Positions 10,781 to 19,754 are shown, numbered from the stretch's first letter. The stretch: DNA of 64,000 bases from Rhodospirillaceae bacterium (GCA_029243545.1 JAQWRV010000030.1:1-64000); one strand, 5' to 3'. Program-made: numbers and translations. The notes: generated by a model from the letters alone, not told the origin.

Positions 10781-11461
10781 CTAAAAGGGTTTCACTTGCC
10801 CCATGAAGGCCATAACCATAACCAAGACCCAAATAGAAAATGCGGCCCTATTTGAAGCCGCTTGAATTTCCTTCATGCGTTGTTCGCCACGTACCCTCTC
10901 GTCACCACCAGTGCGCACTAAATCGTAGGCGCCTTGCCAGCGCGCGATGATCGACCGTATCCAAATTCCGTTCAGGATAACCATTCCGTACAGAGTGATT
11001 TTCGTCGCGAGCCATCCATCATAGATTGGGCCATCAGAGAGAAAGCTATAAGCTCCGAAACCTATCATGCCCGCGGCAACACCATAGCGGATCCAAATAT
11101 CGACGGTTCTCAGTGTCGCGCCGAAGGGTGTTCCTCTTTTTGCGTGAATGACCCAAACGAGCCATAGCCATCCAAAATCTGCGCCCCAGAATAGAATGAG
11201 CCATGGGCCGGTTAGTGGCGAGTTGTAAGCTGTGGCCAACGTGAACCCGACAGGAAGGAGCAAAACCAAACATGTCCGTGCGGACATATCAACCATAAGA
11301 CGGATATCGCGGACGCGTAGTCGCTCATCGAGGCTGAGGTCTTCACGTGTCAGATATTTGCCGATGTAAAAGACAGCGATATCGCCGCCGATCGAATAGA
11401 CAAACAGCACGACATGTACGAAGATCAAGAGACTAAAAAAATCGATGTTCACACTAAGCAT
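10781..11461 (-). CDS. Six-helix integral membrane protein of unknown function
   Basis: I do not recognise a named family with certainty. The 226-residue chain has six hydrophobic segments at about residues 8-32, 62-80, 86-106, 122-142, 150-172 and 206-222, with an Arg/Asp/Glu-rich loop near 37-58 and another at 176-200. His16 in the first helix and several buried charged or polar residues recall CopD/DUF2269-like membrane proteins, but that is only resemblance. The start overlaps the alpha/beta hydrolase gene by 8 nt, so the two are translationally linked. It lies 18 nt upstream of the UbiD gene. A membrane redox or transport accessory role is possible; no function is assigned. Confidence 0.7.
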   Translation of the reverse strand: MLSVNIDFFSLLIFVHVVLFVYSIGGDIAVFYIGKYLTREDLSLDERLRVRDIRLMVDMSARTCLVLLLPVGFTLATAYNSPLTGPWLILFWGADFGWLWLVWVIHAKRGTPFGATLRTVDIWIRYGVAAGMIGFGAYSFLSDGPIYDGWLATKITLYGMVILNGIWIRSIIARWQGAYDLVRTGGDERVRGEQRMKEIQAASNRAAFSIWVLVMVMAFMGQVKPF

Positions 11462-12242
11462 CCGACCTAATGAAATCGATCACTGCTTTAACCCAACGTT
11501 CCGGTTCGTCGAATATGATGTAGACACAACCGCCGTCAAGCTCATCAAACGTAAAATCAGGCCGTAATTCTTTGAGGCGCTCCCATATAAAATGAATGAG
11601 GTCTCCTGAATTGGAGAGTGCCAATGTGGGTTGGCTGATTGTCTTCAGTGCGCGGGTCATATCATATTCAAAAGCCGCTTGATGGCAGTACCATTCGGTT
11701 TCACCCGCCCAAAACGCATGAACGGCATTCATTTGGCACGCTTCTAAGCTGGCCACTTTACCGACGCGGCCGAATATCCAATTCCAACGATCTGTCAAAT
11801 GTGAGCCATCCGCCTGTAGTGCTGTATCCACATGGAGGCGGGCTAGTCGTTCTTCCCGCTCTTCATCCGTATACCAGGGCACGCCATGGAGAATCACACG
11901 ACTGACGCGATCGGGATGAGCCATGGCAAGCTCACAGGCTTGCGAAGCACCTGTATGGTGACCAACTACAACAACCTTTCCAACGCCAACTGCATCGAGC
12001 ACATAGGGAAGTACAGATGCATATTGTTCTATAGACGGCGGAGAATCGGGCGTGTCGGACATCCCATATCCCGGCGTATCCGGCGCAATCACCTTTACGC
12101 CAGCATCGATTAGAAACGGAAAAGCATTCTGAAATTGCAGCGATGACTGAGGTGTTTGATGCAGCAACAGCACCGGCACGCCCTCGCCGCCAGTTCGATA
12201 GTGAACCTGGCCAATGGGAGTTTCGGCGTATGCTTTGTGCAT
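11454..12242 (-). CDS. Alpha/beta-hydrolase fold protein with non-canonical catalytic residues
   Basis: This 262-residue protein has the alpha/beta-hydrolase core: the oxyanion strand VPVLLLHQTP at 22-31, VIAPDTPGYGMSDTP at 51-65 and the nucleophile elbow at 90-100. The elbow reads G94-H-H-T-G98, so His96 stands where Ser, Asp or Cys is expected. The usual acid is present (Asp214 in NSGD). The usual catalytic His near the end appears replaced by Cys239 in DGGCVYIIF. It is the first gene of the operon that continues through the membrane protein, UbiD, acyl-CoA dehydrogenase and symporter genes. It may be a lyase, an esterase of unusual chemistry, or a cofactorless enzyme. The fold call is firm; the reaction is not. 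Confidence 0.85.
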   Translation of the reverse strand: MHKAYAETPIGQVHYRTGGEGVPVLLLHQTPQSSLQFQNAFPFLIDAGVKVIAPDTPGYGMSDTPDSPPSIEQYASVLPYVLDAVGVGKVVVVGHHTGASQACELAMAHPDRVSRVILHGVPWYTDEEREERLARLHVDTALQADGSHLTDRWNWIFGRVGKVASLEACQMNAVHAFWAGETEWYCHQAAFEYDMTRALKTISQPTLALSNSGDLIHFIWERLKELRPDFTFDELDGGCVYIIFDEPERWVKAVIDFIRSDA

Positions 12243-12392
12243 CAGGGCGCCTTCGGATTATTTCTGCGTTAAACGAACACGATGATCCGACGTAGTTCAT
12301 TTTAGAAATTTGAGCAATAGTTGTTCAGGCACTACGATAATTTAGAAAAGAATATTCACTTTAAACGGTGGGGGCAGAACAATTGATGAATA

Positions 12393-12974
12393 TTATTCAT
12401 TAATTGCTTCGACTGGGACACCACGTTGAATGAGGTTCAGTGCAATTCCATCCGCATCAAAAAAGATCATCTCAACATTTTGAGTGGAACTGCCCTCGCG
12501 CCGATACAAGGCCACCGGCCGCGATATTATTGTATAGCCCGCAGCCTTAACTGCATCGTGAATGGCAAAAATATCATTTGTGTAAAAGACGATTGCAACA
12601 TCGCCGGTACGCACTTCGGGAATGATATCCGGCTTTTCGGTTTCCTCGCCAACGTATTCAAAAAGTCCAACGTTGGCATGGACGATATCACCGGACTGCA
12701 GAATTACATTTCGCATCGATTTACCCGTCGTGCCAACCAACGTATTCAACGCTTCTCCTTCGAGAGGCCCTTCGAACCATGGTCTAAGGCCCAGAATATC
12801 TCGATATAGTTTGAGAGACTCGTCCATATTCCTAACAATGATCGACGTCCGCATCACCGGCGTGACAATAAATCCTTCGGGAACCGGCGGGATTCCAGGT
12901 CCCTGAGACAAAGCAGGCATGGCAAAAATAGACAGAAAAACAACGACAGTCGATTTGATAGCGGGTAGACGCAT
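12393..12974 (-). CDS. Exported VOC (glyoxalase/dioxygenase fold) protein
   Basis: I place the start at the ATG at 12974 because it opens directly into a signal peptide (residues about 1-23, ending MPALSQ). A longer in-frame reading to 13052 would put 26 non-signal residues in front. The mature 170-residue part is a single vicinal-oxygen-chelate domain: RTSIIVRNMDESLKLYRDILGL, then DVAIVFYTNDIFAIHDAV and EMIFFDADGIALNLIQ. VOC proteins bind a metal and include dioxygenases, isomerases and binding proteins. Periplasmic VOC proteins are uncommon. It is divergent from a second exported VOC protein whose start is 117 nt away. Its job is unknown; a role in handling the regulon's substrate is inference. 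Confidence 0.78.
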   Translation of the reverse strand: MRLPAIKSTVVVFLSIFAMPALSQGPGIPPVPEGFIVTPVMRTSIIVRNMDESLKLYRDILGLRPWFEGPLEGEALNTLVGTTGKSMRNVILQSGDIVHANVGLFEYVGEETEKPDIIPEVRTGDVAIVFYTNDIFAIHDAVKAAGYTIISRPVALYRREGSSTQNVEMIFFDADGIALNLIQRGVPVEAINE

Positions 12975-13091
12975 AGCGCTTTTTCCAAAGTAGTAGAAGC
13001 CCAACCGTATTTGGTTATAAGTTCCGCACTTAACGATGCAAGAGCGATACAATCAATTCTAATTTTGTTGTTAGGTCAGTTAGGAGCCAAG

Positions 13092-14147
13092 ATGGTTCAG
13101 CGAAATCAAGCAGCGCTTTGCGCTCTTATTCTGTTCGCGGCTTTGCTATCGGCGTGCTCATCCATAGCACCGAACACTGCCAAACCTGCCATATTTGAAG
13201 ATATTCACTACTTTGCCACCGATCCTGACGCATCCGGCGCATTCTTTCAGAAACATTTCGGCGCACGGCTGATGGCACATCCTGGTCGTCCACAAGAGTA
13301 CGTTGATTTCTGGGCCCTGCGGTCAGGCGAGGTCCCTATAACCATATCGCCCATCGGGCCTTACAAAACCACACCGCCTGGCTCTACGTTCTGGAGTAAC
13401 AAGAAAATCATTCCGCCTTCTTCAGATGACAACAGTTATTACGGCGTTTACGCGGTGGGTATTGCAACACCATCTCTAAAAGTAGCTGTTGGCAAAATTA
13501 CATCAGCAGGTGTCGAACTCGCCAAGGAACACATACGCCTACCCCATGACCAAGACATTCCAACACAAACCATATATGGCCCCGATTATAACCTGTTCAC
13601 TCTCGTCGAACGTCCGAACATGAACCCCGGATATCGCGGATACGGCGTTGACCACGTTCATCTTCTGGTCCGAGATAAAGACGAAACAGTGAAGTTCTAT
13701 CGGGATGTCTTTTTCGGCGAAGAAATCTGGTCAAACGACAACAGCGCCGTCCTGAAAATCGTCGACATGCTATTCATCCTGTCTGAACCCGAGGCCTTGA
13801 GACTAGACCGCAGCTCGGTCGAAGAGCGCGACTACATAAATAAAGTGCGTTACGGCGTAGGTCATATCGGGTGGCTCTCCACCGATATGCAGGCCTTCAT
13901 GGATCACGTGGACTCTACTGAGTATAAATTCGGCGTCAGACCGGCGCGTTTTTACCTGCAAAGCGAACGCACCGTTTACACACTTGGTCTTTTATTGTCG
14001 CCGAATGTTTTGTCGACTGAAATTCTGCAAGAGGATGGGAGACATTCGGCGCGCACAGTCTTTTCTGACGGCGGAACTCTACCCGAACCGCCCTCACCCG
14101 GTTTTCAGTATCAAATCACGCCAGAGGAATACGGGACCGCTAAGTAG
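13092..14147 (+). CDS. VOC-domain lipoprotein (two VOC modules)
   Basis: The ATG at 13092 is chosen because AGGAG lies 5 nt before it and it opens into a lipoprotein signal: a hydrophobic stretch ending in LLSAC-SS, with the lipidated Cys at about residue 22. An in-frame reading from 13011 adds 27 residues without function. The mature part (about 330 residues) holds two VOC modules: IHYFATDPDASGAFFQKHF near 36-54 and VDHVHLLVRDKDETVKFYRD near 185-204. The protein is therefore a membrane-anchored periplasmic two-module VOC protein. It is divergent from another exported VOC gene and convergent with the SUMF1-like gene, whose stop lies 4 nt away. Function unknown. Confidence 0.8.
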   Translation: MVQRNQAALCALILFAALLSACSSIAPNTAKPAIFEDIHYFATDPDASGAFFQKHFGARLMAHPGRPQEYVDFWALRSGEVPITISPIGPYKTTPPGSTFWSNKKIIPPSSDDNSYYGVYAVGIATPSLKVAVGKITSAGVELAKEHIRLPHDQDIPTQTIYGPDYNLFTLVERPNMNPGYRGYGVDHVHLLVRDKDETVKFYRDVFFGEEIWSNDNSAVLKIVDMLFILSEPEALRLDRSSVEERDYINKVRYGVGHIGWLSTDMQAFMDHVDSTEYKFGVRPARFYLQSERTVYTLGLLLSPNVLSTEILQEDGRHSARTVFSDGGTLPEPPSPGFQYQITPEEYGTAK

Positions 14148-14151
14148 GGCG

Positions 14152-15129
14152 CTACTTTACCGTCCGGGCAACGCGGAAACCGAAGTTGTAGTACCGAATC
14201 TCTTTGTTGTCCCAATCCAGCGCCTCAAAGCCATAACGGTTTGCAGACCTAAGAAACCGTGGGTCATCATGCCAGGAAGCGCCCCGTAAAATAGGACGCG
14301 TGCAATCCCCTTCTCTCCACACAGAGCCGTCAACTGGAGCGCCCTCGAACGTCTCGTTCCAGCAATCTTCGACCCATTCGGCAACGTTGCCCAACATATC
14401 GTGCAAACCGAAGTCATTGGGCTTGAATGTACCCACCTCGGCGGTATGAAGGTAACCATCGTGACATTGCGCCACTGTCCACCCCGGCAGGTCTGCCTCG
14501 GAACTTAGGTCAGCTCCGTTTGCAAACGCGCAGCCATCGTCTGCTGACATGCCCCAGTATCGGCTGCTTGTGGTGCCGGCGCGCGCGGCATACTCCCATT
14601 CCGCCTCGCTGGGTAGCCGGTAAGACTGACCCGTTTGGCCGCTGAGCCAAGCCACATAGGCTTGTGTGTCGTTCCAACTGACGCAGACCACGGGGTGATG
14701 TTCAGTCTGCACATAACTTGGATTGAACCAGTGATACGCGGCTCCGAATTCCGGCTGTGGTCCGGTCCGATGATGACAGCCATCTTCCATGCGGTGCCCG
14801 GACGCTTGGACAAACGCAGCAAATTCACCACGGGTCACTTCGAACTTTCCAATAGCAAACGTTGAGGCGATGCCCACTTCATGTCGCGGCCCCTCATCAA
14901 ATTTATTCCGCGGATCTGTGGGCGGTGAGCCCATATCAAAACGGCCAGCCGGCAATACGCGCATGAGGGGACAATGTTCACAATCCTGAAATTCTGAACC
15001 CGGTTGATGCAGTTGGTCAGCAGACAACGACGACGCGGAGAAAAAGAATGCCGAGGAACAGAATACTGCGGAAATGAATGATCTACATGTCATCCCGAAT
15101 CTCGCGCTAGCAAAGAATACAGCCGTCAC
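14152..15129 (-). CDS. Exported SUMF1/EgtB-type (formylglycine-generating enzyme-like fold) protein
   Basis: This 325-residue protein starts at a GTG overlapping the preceding stop (GTGA), with a possible second start at the ATG at 15093. A signal peptide ends near SSLSA. The rest is the FGE-sulfatase fold: LPAGRFDMGSP, GKFEVTRGEFAAFV, PVVCVSWNDTQAYVAWL, YRLPSEAEWEYAARAG, FGLHDMLGNVAEWVED and the C-terminal GFRVA. The C-x4-C pair that forms the active site of true formylglycine-generating enzymes is absent after RGASW, where it reads HDDPRFLRSANR. Sulfatase activation is therefore unlikely. Other members serve as oxidoreductases, tailoring or binding proteins. It is translationally coupled to the DUF1838 gene. 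Function unknown. Confidence 0.85.
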   Translation of the reverse strand: MTAVFFASARFGMTCRSFISAVFCSSAFFFSASSLSADQLHQPGSEFQDCEHCPLMRVLPAGRFDMGSPPTDPRNKFDEGPRHEVGIASTFAIGKFEVTRGEFAAFVQASGHRMEDGCHHRTGPQPEFGAAYHWFNPSYVQTEHHPVVCVSWNDTQAYVAWLSGQTGQSYRLPSEAEWEYAARAGTTSSRYWGMSADDGCAFANGADLSSEADLPGWTVAQCHDGYLHTAEVGTFKPNDFGLHDMLGNVAEWVEDCWNETFEGAPVDGSVWREGDCTRPILRGASWHDDPRFLRSANRYGFEALDWDNKEIRYYNFGFRVARTVK

Positions 15130-16013
15130 TCGTTACTCACGGGGCGACGTTGTTCCATGTACTGCACGTAATTGTTTGCCGGTTCAGTCCAAGGTGCATC
15201 TAGATCCAAATAGTCTGGAAAATGTGCTTCGAGATACCGCAACGTCTGGGAAGATACTTCAGAAAAATCGTTGATCTTTCTACCCTGACTAATCCAATTC
15301 AAAAATCCGGGCTGCTGCCCCATGAGCATAAACGGATACCAATCCGTAATCGCGTTCCACCCGAGCAGACTGGGTGTGCTGGAGATGTTTGGGTTTGCCA
15401 AATCTGAGAGTGTCCCACGGTACGTATTGGTATAGCGAAAATGCAGGGTTTTCCCAGACGAAGCGAGAGGCCATTCAACAGGGTCCAGCCAATTGGGCAT
15501 TTCAAACGCGAGGGATTCTTCCATCCACACATCGTCGCCGGATGTTTGCCAGTTTCGGCGTTCGGCCTTTCTGGTGAATTGACTAGGTCCGGATGTGTAG
15601 TGCACCGGATAGTTAATTTCGCCAGTGAACGGGTTTACGAATTCGTCGAGGGGCTCGCCCGTTTCCAAATCCGCATAATAACCGACATCGAAGATGCGCT
15701 GACTAAAAGTTCCGTCGTCTAACGGCCGCCAAATATTCTTGGCCAATCCAGCAAACCCCATAACTGGTTGTGAATCTTCACCGGGCAGAACACCGTATAT
15801 CGTTCCCGCGTACCAGTAATGCACCGTGGCTGCTTCGGTGCTACCGACCAGCTTGGCGTAAGCGCGCAGCCCCTCTTCCGCGTTAGAAAAATCGAGTGAA
15901 GTGGTCGCAAAAGCCCTGCGCGAGCCCAAGCCGCCAGCAGCCAAACTAGCGGCCAAACCGCCCGCCGCAGCCGCACTGCTAATGAGGTTCCGCCTGCTAA
16001 ACTGAGTGATCAT
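15126..16013 (-). CDS. Tat-exported DUF1838-family protein
   Basis: The N-terminus reads FSRRNLISSAAAAGG, a twin-arginine signal followed by a long Ala-rich stretch, so this 295-residue protein should be exported folded. The body (about residues 38-290) matches my memory of the DUF1838 family: AYAKLVGSTEAATVHYWYAGTIYG, NPFTGE, VHYTSGPSQFTR and LGWNAITDWYPFMLMG. Members often sit in catabolic or terpene-related clusters, but no reaction is established to my knowledge. Its last bases overlap the SUMF1-like start by 4 nt, so the pair is an operon and may form a periplasmic complex (inference). The LacI-family gene is 35 nt upstream on the same strand and may share the transcript. Confidence 0.75.
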   Translation of the reverse strand: MITQFSRRNLISSAAAAGGLAASLAAGGLGSRRAFATTSLDFSNAEEGLRAYAKLVGSTEAATVHYWYAGTIYGVLPGEDSQPVMGFAGLAKNIWRPLDDGTFSQRIFDVGYYADLETGEPLDEFVNPFTGEINYPVHYTSGPSQFTRKAERRNWQTSGDDVWMEESLAFEMPNWLDPVEWPLASSGKTLHFRYTNTYRGTLSDLANPNISSTPSLLGWNAITDWYPFMLMGQQPGFLNWISQGRKINDFSEVSSQTLRYLEAHFPDYLDLDAPWTEPANNYVQYMEQRRPVSNE

Positions 16014-16048
16014 ATTTTTGTCCGGCTATGCGTAACGTCTAGCGGCAG

Positions 16049-17062
16049 CTACTCGGCTTTGCGCGTTGTTCCACGCACGACCAGACGTGACTCTAAGCCG
16101 ATCGCCTGAGGTTCTAATTCTGGCTCTTTAATACGTGCCAAGAGAGCGTCGGCTGAGCATTTCACCATCTCATCCACCGGGAAGCGGAGCGTCGTAAGGT
16201 CGTGCTCCGGCCACCAGGAAAAGGGCGAGTCACCAATGCCGACAATGCCAAGCTTTTCTGGAACTTCAATGTCCAGGTCATAACGTGCGCCAGCTTGCAC
16301 GCCAAAAGCCGTAAAGTCAGACGAACACAAGACGGCGTCCGGCACCTGGCCTTGTTGCGCGAGCTCGACAATAGTTTTCCGGCCGTCGCTGTAACCAGAA
16401 ATATTCGTGATCTCGTTGATTTGTCTGCCCAGCCCCCTGTCGGAGACGGTATTGCTAAAGGCGTAAAACATATCTGTGATCACTTGGATGTCGGGACTAC
16501 CGCGGAACAAAGCAAAGCGTTTGTAACCGCGCTCAAGTAAATCACTCGCTATGGCTCGGCCCGCCTGTGCACCGTCCAGGGTCACCGAACAGGCGTTGAG
16601 ACCCCGGGCAAAGCGATTAACAACAACGATCGGAACCTTATGCTGCAAGCACGCGGCAGAGATAACAGGGCCCGGCACCGCCGAAATAACGATGATCCCG
16701 TCAACCTGATACTGCAAAAAGTCACGCAGCGCATCGTCAACCGTATCTCCGTCGCCAATGGATTGCAGAATAACTTTATAACCGCATTGCTTGAACGCAG
16801 AGCTAAATCCCTGAAGCGTTTCAGTGAGCCTAGGGTTGTTCCAATTGGCCATGAGCACGCCAATGAGATTGGATTTGCTCCGGGCGAGACTGCGAGCAAT
16901 GACGTTGGGCTGATATCCAAGCTTATCGGCAGCGTCGATCACCCGCTGTTTGGTTTTCGCTGAAATGCGGCCCTCAGGCATGAAGGCTCGAGAGACCGTT
17001 GCCTGTGAGACTCCGGCCAAATTGGCTACGTCATGGGAGGTAATGCGTCGCGTTTCATTCAT
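16049..17062 (-). CDS. LacI-family transcriptional regulator (candidate master regulator of the cluster)
   Basis: This 337-residue protein has the complete LacI/GalR layout. A helix-turn-helix lies at residues 7-27 (ITSHDVANLAGVSQATVSRAF). The hinge helix near 52-61 (PNVIARSLAR) has Leu59 where LacI uses Leu56 to open the operator centre. A periplasmic-binding-protein-like effector domain runs from about 66 (LIGVLMANWN) to the end. Proteins of this kind bind 14-bp CG-centred operators. Exactly such sites occur five times in this window, including one in the 283-base gap between this gene and the TonB receptor. I infer that it controls those five promoters, and probably itself. The effector ligand is unknown. 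DUF1838 and SUMF1-like genes follow on the same strand. Confidence 0.92.
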   Translation of the reverse strand: MNETRRITSHDVANLAGVSQATVSRAFMPEGRISAKTKQRVIDAADKLGYQPNVIARSLARSKSNLIGVLMANWNNPRLTETLQGFSSAFKQCGYKVILQSIGDGDTVDDALRDFLQYQVDGIIVISAVPGPVISAACLQHKVPIVVVNRFARGLNACSVTLDGAQAGRAIASDLLERGYKRFALFRGSPDIQVITDMFYAFSNTVSDRGLGRQINEITNISGYSDGRKTIVELAQQGQVPDAVLCSSDFTAFGVQAGARYDLDIEVPEKLGIVGIGDSPFSWWPEHDLTTLRFPVDEMVKCSADALLARIKEPELEPQAIGLESRLVVRGTTRKAE

Positions 17063-17162
17063 GCCTTTAACCTATAGTCTTCAAGGGGCTCGTGTAAGCA
17101 CGCGATGCCGCTTCGCCTACTTCTAAAGCCAAGCACCCAAATCAGCAAATCTCAAAAAATAA

Positions 17163-17176
17163 TGTACTCGTATTTA
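17163..17176. promoter_or_regulatory. Weak second LacI-type site near the TonB receptor promoter
   Basis: TGTACTCGTATTTA shares the TGTA..CG core of the second-site class seen before the FAD oxidases (9 of 14 matches to the site at 35644). Its centre is 112 bp from the strong site at 17275-17288. The last two bases differ from the family consensus (TA instead of CA). It is mainly the spacing that draws attention. Confidence 0.3.
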
Positions 17177-17274
17177 TCTAATGCAATAACAGCTGAATAC
17201 AATCCAATTATATATATAATAAGTCTTTGTTATTAAACGTTTATATAGCTCTCTCTGAGACTTATGATAAAAAT

Positions 17275-17288
17275 TGTATACGCTTGCA
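17275..17288. promoter_or_regulatory. LacI-type operator between lacI-family gene and TonB receptor
   Basis: TGTATACGCTTGCA is the exact reverse complement of the site at 26668-26681. It ends 57 nt before the chosen TonB-receptor start and lies 212 nt from the start of the LacI-family gene. It is therefore placed to repress the receptor and possibly the regulator itself. Confidence 0.8.
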
Positions 17289-17345
17289 TTTATTTATCGA
17301 TATCTGATAGTGTCCTAAAAGTTTGGAATGGGGGAGTTATTTACA

Positions 17346-19730
17346 ATGTTCAGAAAAACGCCAGTCAAAGTCGCCGGTTTAACGGCATTAGCCCTAGCCT
17401 GGCCTGAGGCCGTGCCCAGCGCTGTAGCCCAGCAACTGGAGGAGATCATCGTCACGTCGCGCGCGCGGGAAGAGTCACTGCTGGATATTCCACTGACGGT
17501 CACCGCTTTTTCAGCGCGGGATATCGAGGTCAAGGCCATTGACGAACTGACGGACATCGTCGATTTCTCGCCCGGTTTTTTCTATTCCGAACATTCAGTT
17601 GGCAAAAGCGCTCGGGAGTTCCGCCGGCTGATCTTCCGCGGCATGCAGCCTCGTACAGATATCCAAACCCGGCAGTCGGCCACTGTGTTTATCGATGGAG
17701 CACCAATCCTTGGGGCTGAAATCGGCAGCACCGAAGACTATGAGCGGATCGAGGTCATCAAAGGACCACAAAGCGCTTACTTCGGACGCTCCACCTTTGC
17801 CGGTGCTATTAACGCCATCACTAAAACACCCGGCAATGAATTTGCGGGCCGTGTTACGGCAGAGTATGGCCGGTTTGGCACCGCTGATTTTGGTGTTTCT
17901 CTGGAAGGCCCAATCGTTGAAGACAAATTGGCTTTACGCGTCAGTAGCAGCTTTTATGAAACAGGCGGGCAATACACCAATTCGGCCAACCCCACAGTCA
18001 AACTGGGTGAACGTTCGACCAAAAGCGTCGGCGCGACGCTGTACTTAACACCGTCGGATAACTTTAGCGCCAAGGCCCGTTTCCGTATGTGGAACGACAG
18101 TGATGGACCGGATGCCGGTACGGCCTACGGCTCCGACAATGTCCCGGCAAGTTTCTTTAATTGCACGCCAGGCGGAACAGCGCCCCTTTTTGGCGGCGCG
18201 ATCAATTGGATTTGCGGCGGAGTGCCAGAAACCACGCCCGACCTCATCGCTATGGACACGACAGTAACGCAAGCTGTGGCGGATATGATTTCAGGTGCAT
18301 CGGCCTCAGTACCTTACATTCTAGGTGAAAGAACCAGACCAGATGGGTTCGGGTTGGAACGGAATGCCTTGGAAACCAGCCTGGTCATGGATTGGGTAAC
18401 CACGTCCGACATTACGTTTTCATCCCTGACTGCTCTGCACCAAGATCACTTCGCGTCGGTGAACGATCTGGACCGGCGCGCAACCGAGGGTTTGACCGGC
18501 ATTCTGTTGGCCTTCCCGTCCACTGCCGCGTCCTATGACCATCGGATGAGCAGGCTGAACGATTTCAGTCAGGAGTTCCGCGTAGCGTCTTCAGACGATC
18601 AAAAACTTCGCTGGATCGCTGGCGGCACCTATTCAGAGCGCAATTACAAGTCCCAAACCGCCACTCTTGCATCAGGCTTGCGGTTGGGAGGGTTTACTGA
18701 CCCAGGCGATTTCTTTGAGGCCCAGACATCTGCTGTCTTTGGCGCTACCGCATACGATTTAAATGATTGGGCCACTCTGAGTGTTGAAGCCAGGTACCAG
18801 TGGGACAAAATCAACGAAGGTGACATTGGCGGCAACGAACTAACCGACACGTTCAAGGCTTTCACCCCTCGTGTCATTCTCGACCTCAAACCCAATGAAG
18901 ACACAACGGTTTACTTAAACTACGCCCGCGGCACCAACCCGGGCCGGTTTAACCCTGCATTGTTGAACCGGACACAGGCTGAATTGGATCAGATCGCTGC
19001 CCAAACCGGTGCTGATACAAGCGTTCCTGAAGAACGGCTGGACAACTTCGAAATCGGCCTTAAAGGAAACCTAATGGACGGGCGCGCTTTTTACAGTGTC
19101 GCGGCTTACTACGCACAATGGAAAGATGTTCAGATTCCAAATCTTGTGTCGATCACAAATGCGGCCGGAAATGTAGAAATCATCGGCAACGTGACCGCCG
19201 GTGGTGGTCAAGCCGATCTTTCTGGTCTTGAATTCGAAGGTTCATTAGCAGCGACCGAGAACTTTACGTTGGATGCCACGTTTGCCTGGAACAACACGAA
19301 TATCAAATTGTTTGAAAGCCCGGATGCAACAGCCTTGTTAGGCAACCCGACGATTACAGGGCAAGGCAAAGAGTTCTCTCGTACACCGGAATTCAGTGGT
19401 AGCGCATCCGCGACTTACATGCAGACACTCAACGATGATTGGGATTGGTTTGTCCGCGGTGATTACATCTTCCGGGGCAGCACCTGGGCGACGAACGCCA
19501 ACATCACTAAAACCGGAAACTCCAGCAGATTTAACCTAAGAGGCGGTATCGAATCAGGTGATCTAAGGCTGGAAGCCTATGTGACCAACCTCACCAACGA
19601 CAAGACACCCTCAAGCTTACAGGCTCTGTTTGATTTGTCAGGTATCAGCGGGTTCATTGGTGCACGGATTCTAGCCGTTGGCCTTCCTGACCGCCGCTCC
19701 TTCGGCATCCGGTCATCATATTCGTTCTAG
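17346..19730 (+). CDS. TonB-dependent outer membrane receptor
   Basis: I choose the ATG at 17346 because GGGGAG lies about 10 nt before it; an in-frame ATG at 17328 has no comparable site and only adds six residues. The 794-residue protein has a signal peptide ending near SAVAQ, then a TonB-box-like LEEIIVTSR. The plug domain runs to about residue 155 (SLLDIPLTVTAFSARDIE, IEVIKGPQSAYFGRSTFAGAINAITKTP). A 22-strand barrel ends RRSFGIRSSYSF with terminal Phe. It imports a substrate across the outer membrane using TonB energy. This plug type is common for receptors of carbohydrates and other organic compounds in alphaproteobacteria. A LacI-type operator sits in its promoter and a strong terminator follows it, so it is probably monocistronic. 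Confidence 0.93.
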   Translation: MFRKTPVKVAGLTALALAWPEAVPSAVAQQLEEIIVTSRAREESLLDIPLTVTAFSARDIEVKAIDELTDIVDFSPGFFYSEHSVGKSAREFRRLIFRGMQPRTDIQTRQSATVFIDGAPILGAEIGSTEDYERIEVIKGPQSAYFGRSTFAGAINAITKTPGNEFAGRVTAEYGRFGTADFGVSLEGPIVEDKLALRVSSSFYETGGQYTNSANPTVKLGERSTKSVGATLYLTPSDNFSAKARFRMWNDSDGPDAGTAYGSDNVPASFFNCTPGGTAPLFGGAINWICGGVPETTPDLIAMDTTVTQAVADMISGASASVPYILGERTRPDGFGLERNALETSLVMDWVTTSDITFSSLTALHQDHFASVNDLDRRATEGLTGILLAFPSTAASYDHRMSRLNDFSQEFRVASSDDQKLRWIAGGTYSERNYKSQTATLASGLRLGGFTDPGDFFEAQTSAVFGATAYDLNDWATLSVEARYQWDKINEGDIGGNELTDTFKAFTPRVILDLKPNEDTTVYLNYARGTNPGRFNPALLNRTQAELDQIAAQTGADTSVPEERLDNFEIGLKGNLMDGRAFYSVAAYYAQWKDVQIPNLVSITNAAGNVEIIGNVTAGGGQADLSGLEFEGSLAATENFTLDATFAWNNTNIKLFESPDATALLGNPTITGQGKEFSRTPEFSGSASATYMQTLNDDWDWFVRGDYIFRGSTWATNANITKTGNSSRFNLRGGIESGDLRLEAYVTNLTNDKTPSSLQALFDLSGISGFIGARILAVGLPDRRSFGIRSSYSF

Positions 19731-19754
19731 TCAGACAGACTTTCTGGCAGCACA

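Noticed and set aside
13037-13051. A sixth LacI operator (TGCAAGAGCGATACA)
   Set aside because: It is 15 bases long with an inserted base and broken symmetry, so it is mentioned only as a degenerate possibility.
14152-15129. True formylglycine-generating enzyme activating a sulfatase
   Set aside because: The active-site C-x4-C is missing after RGASW and no arylsulfatase gene is in the window.
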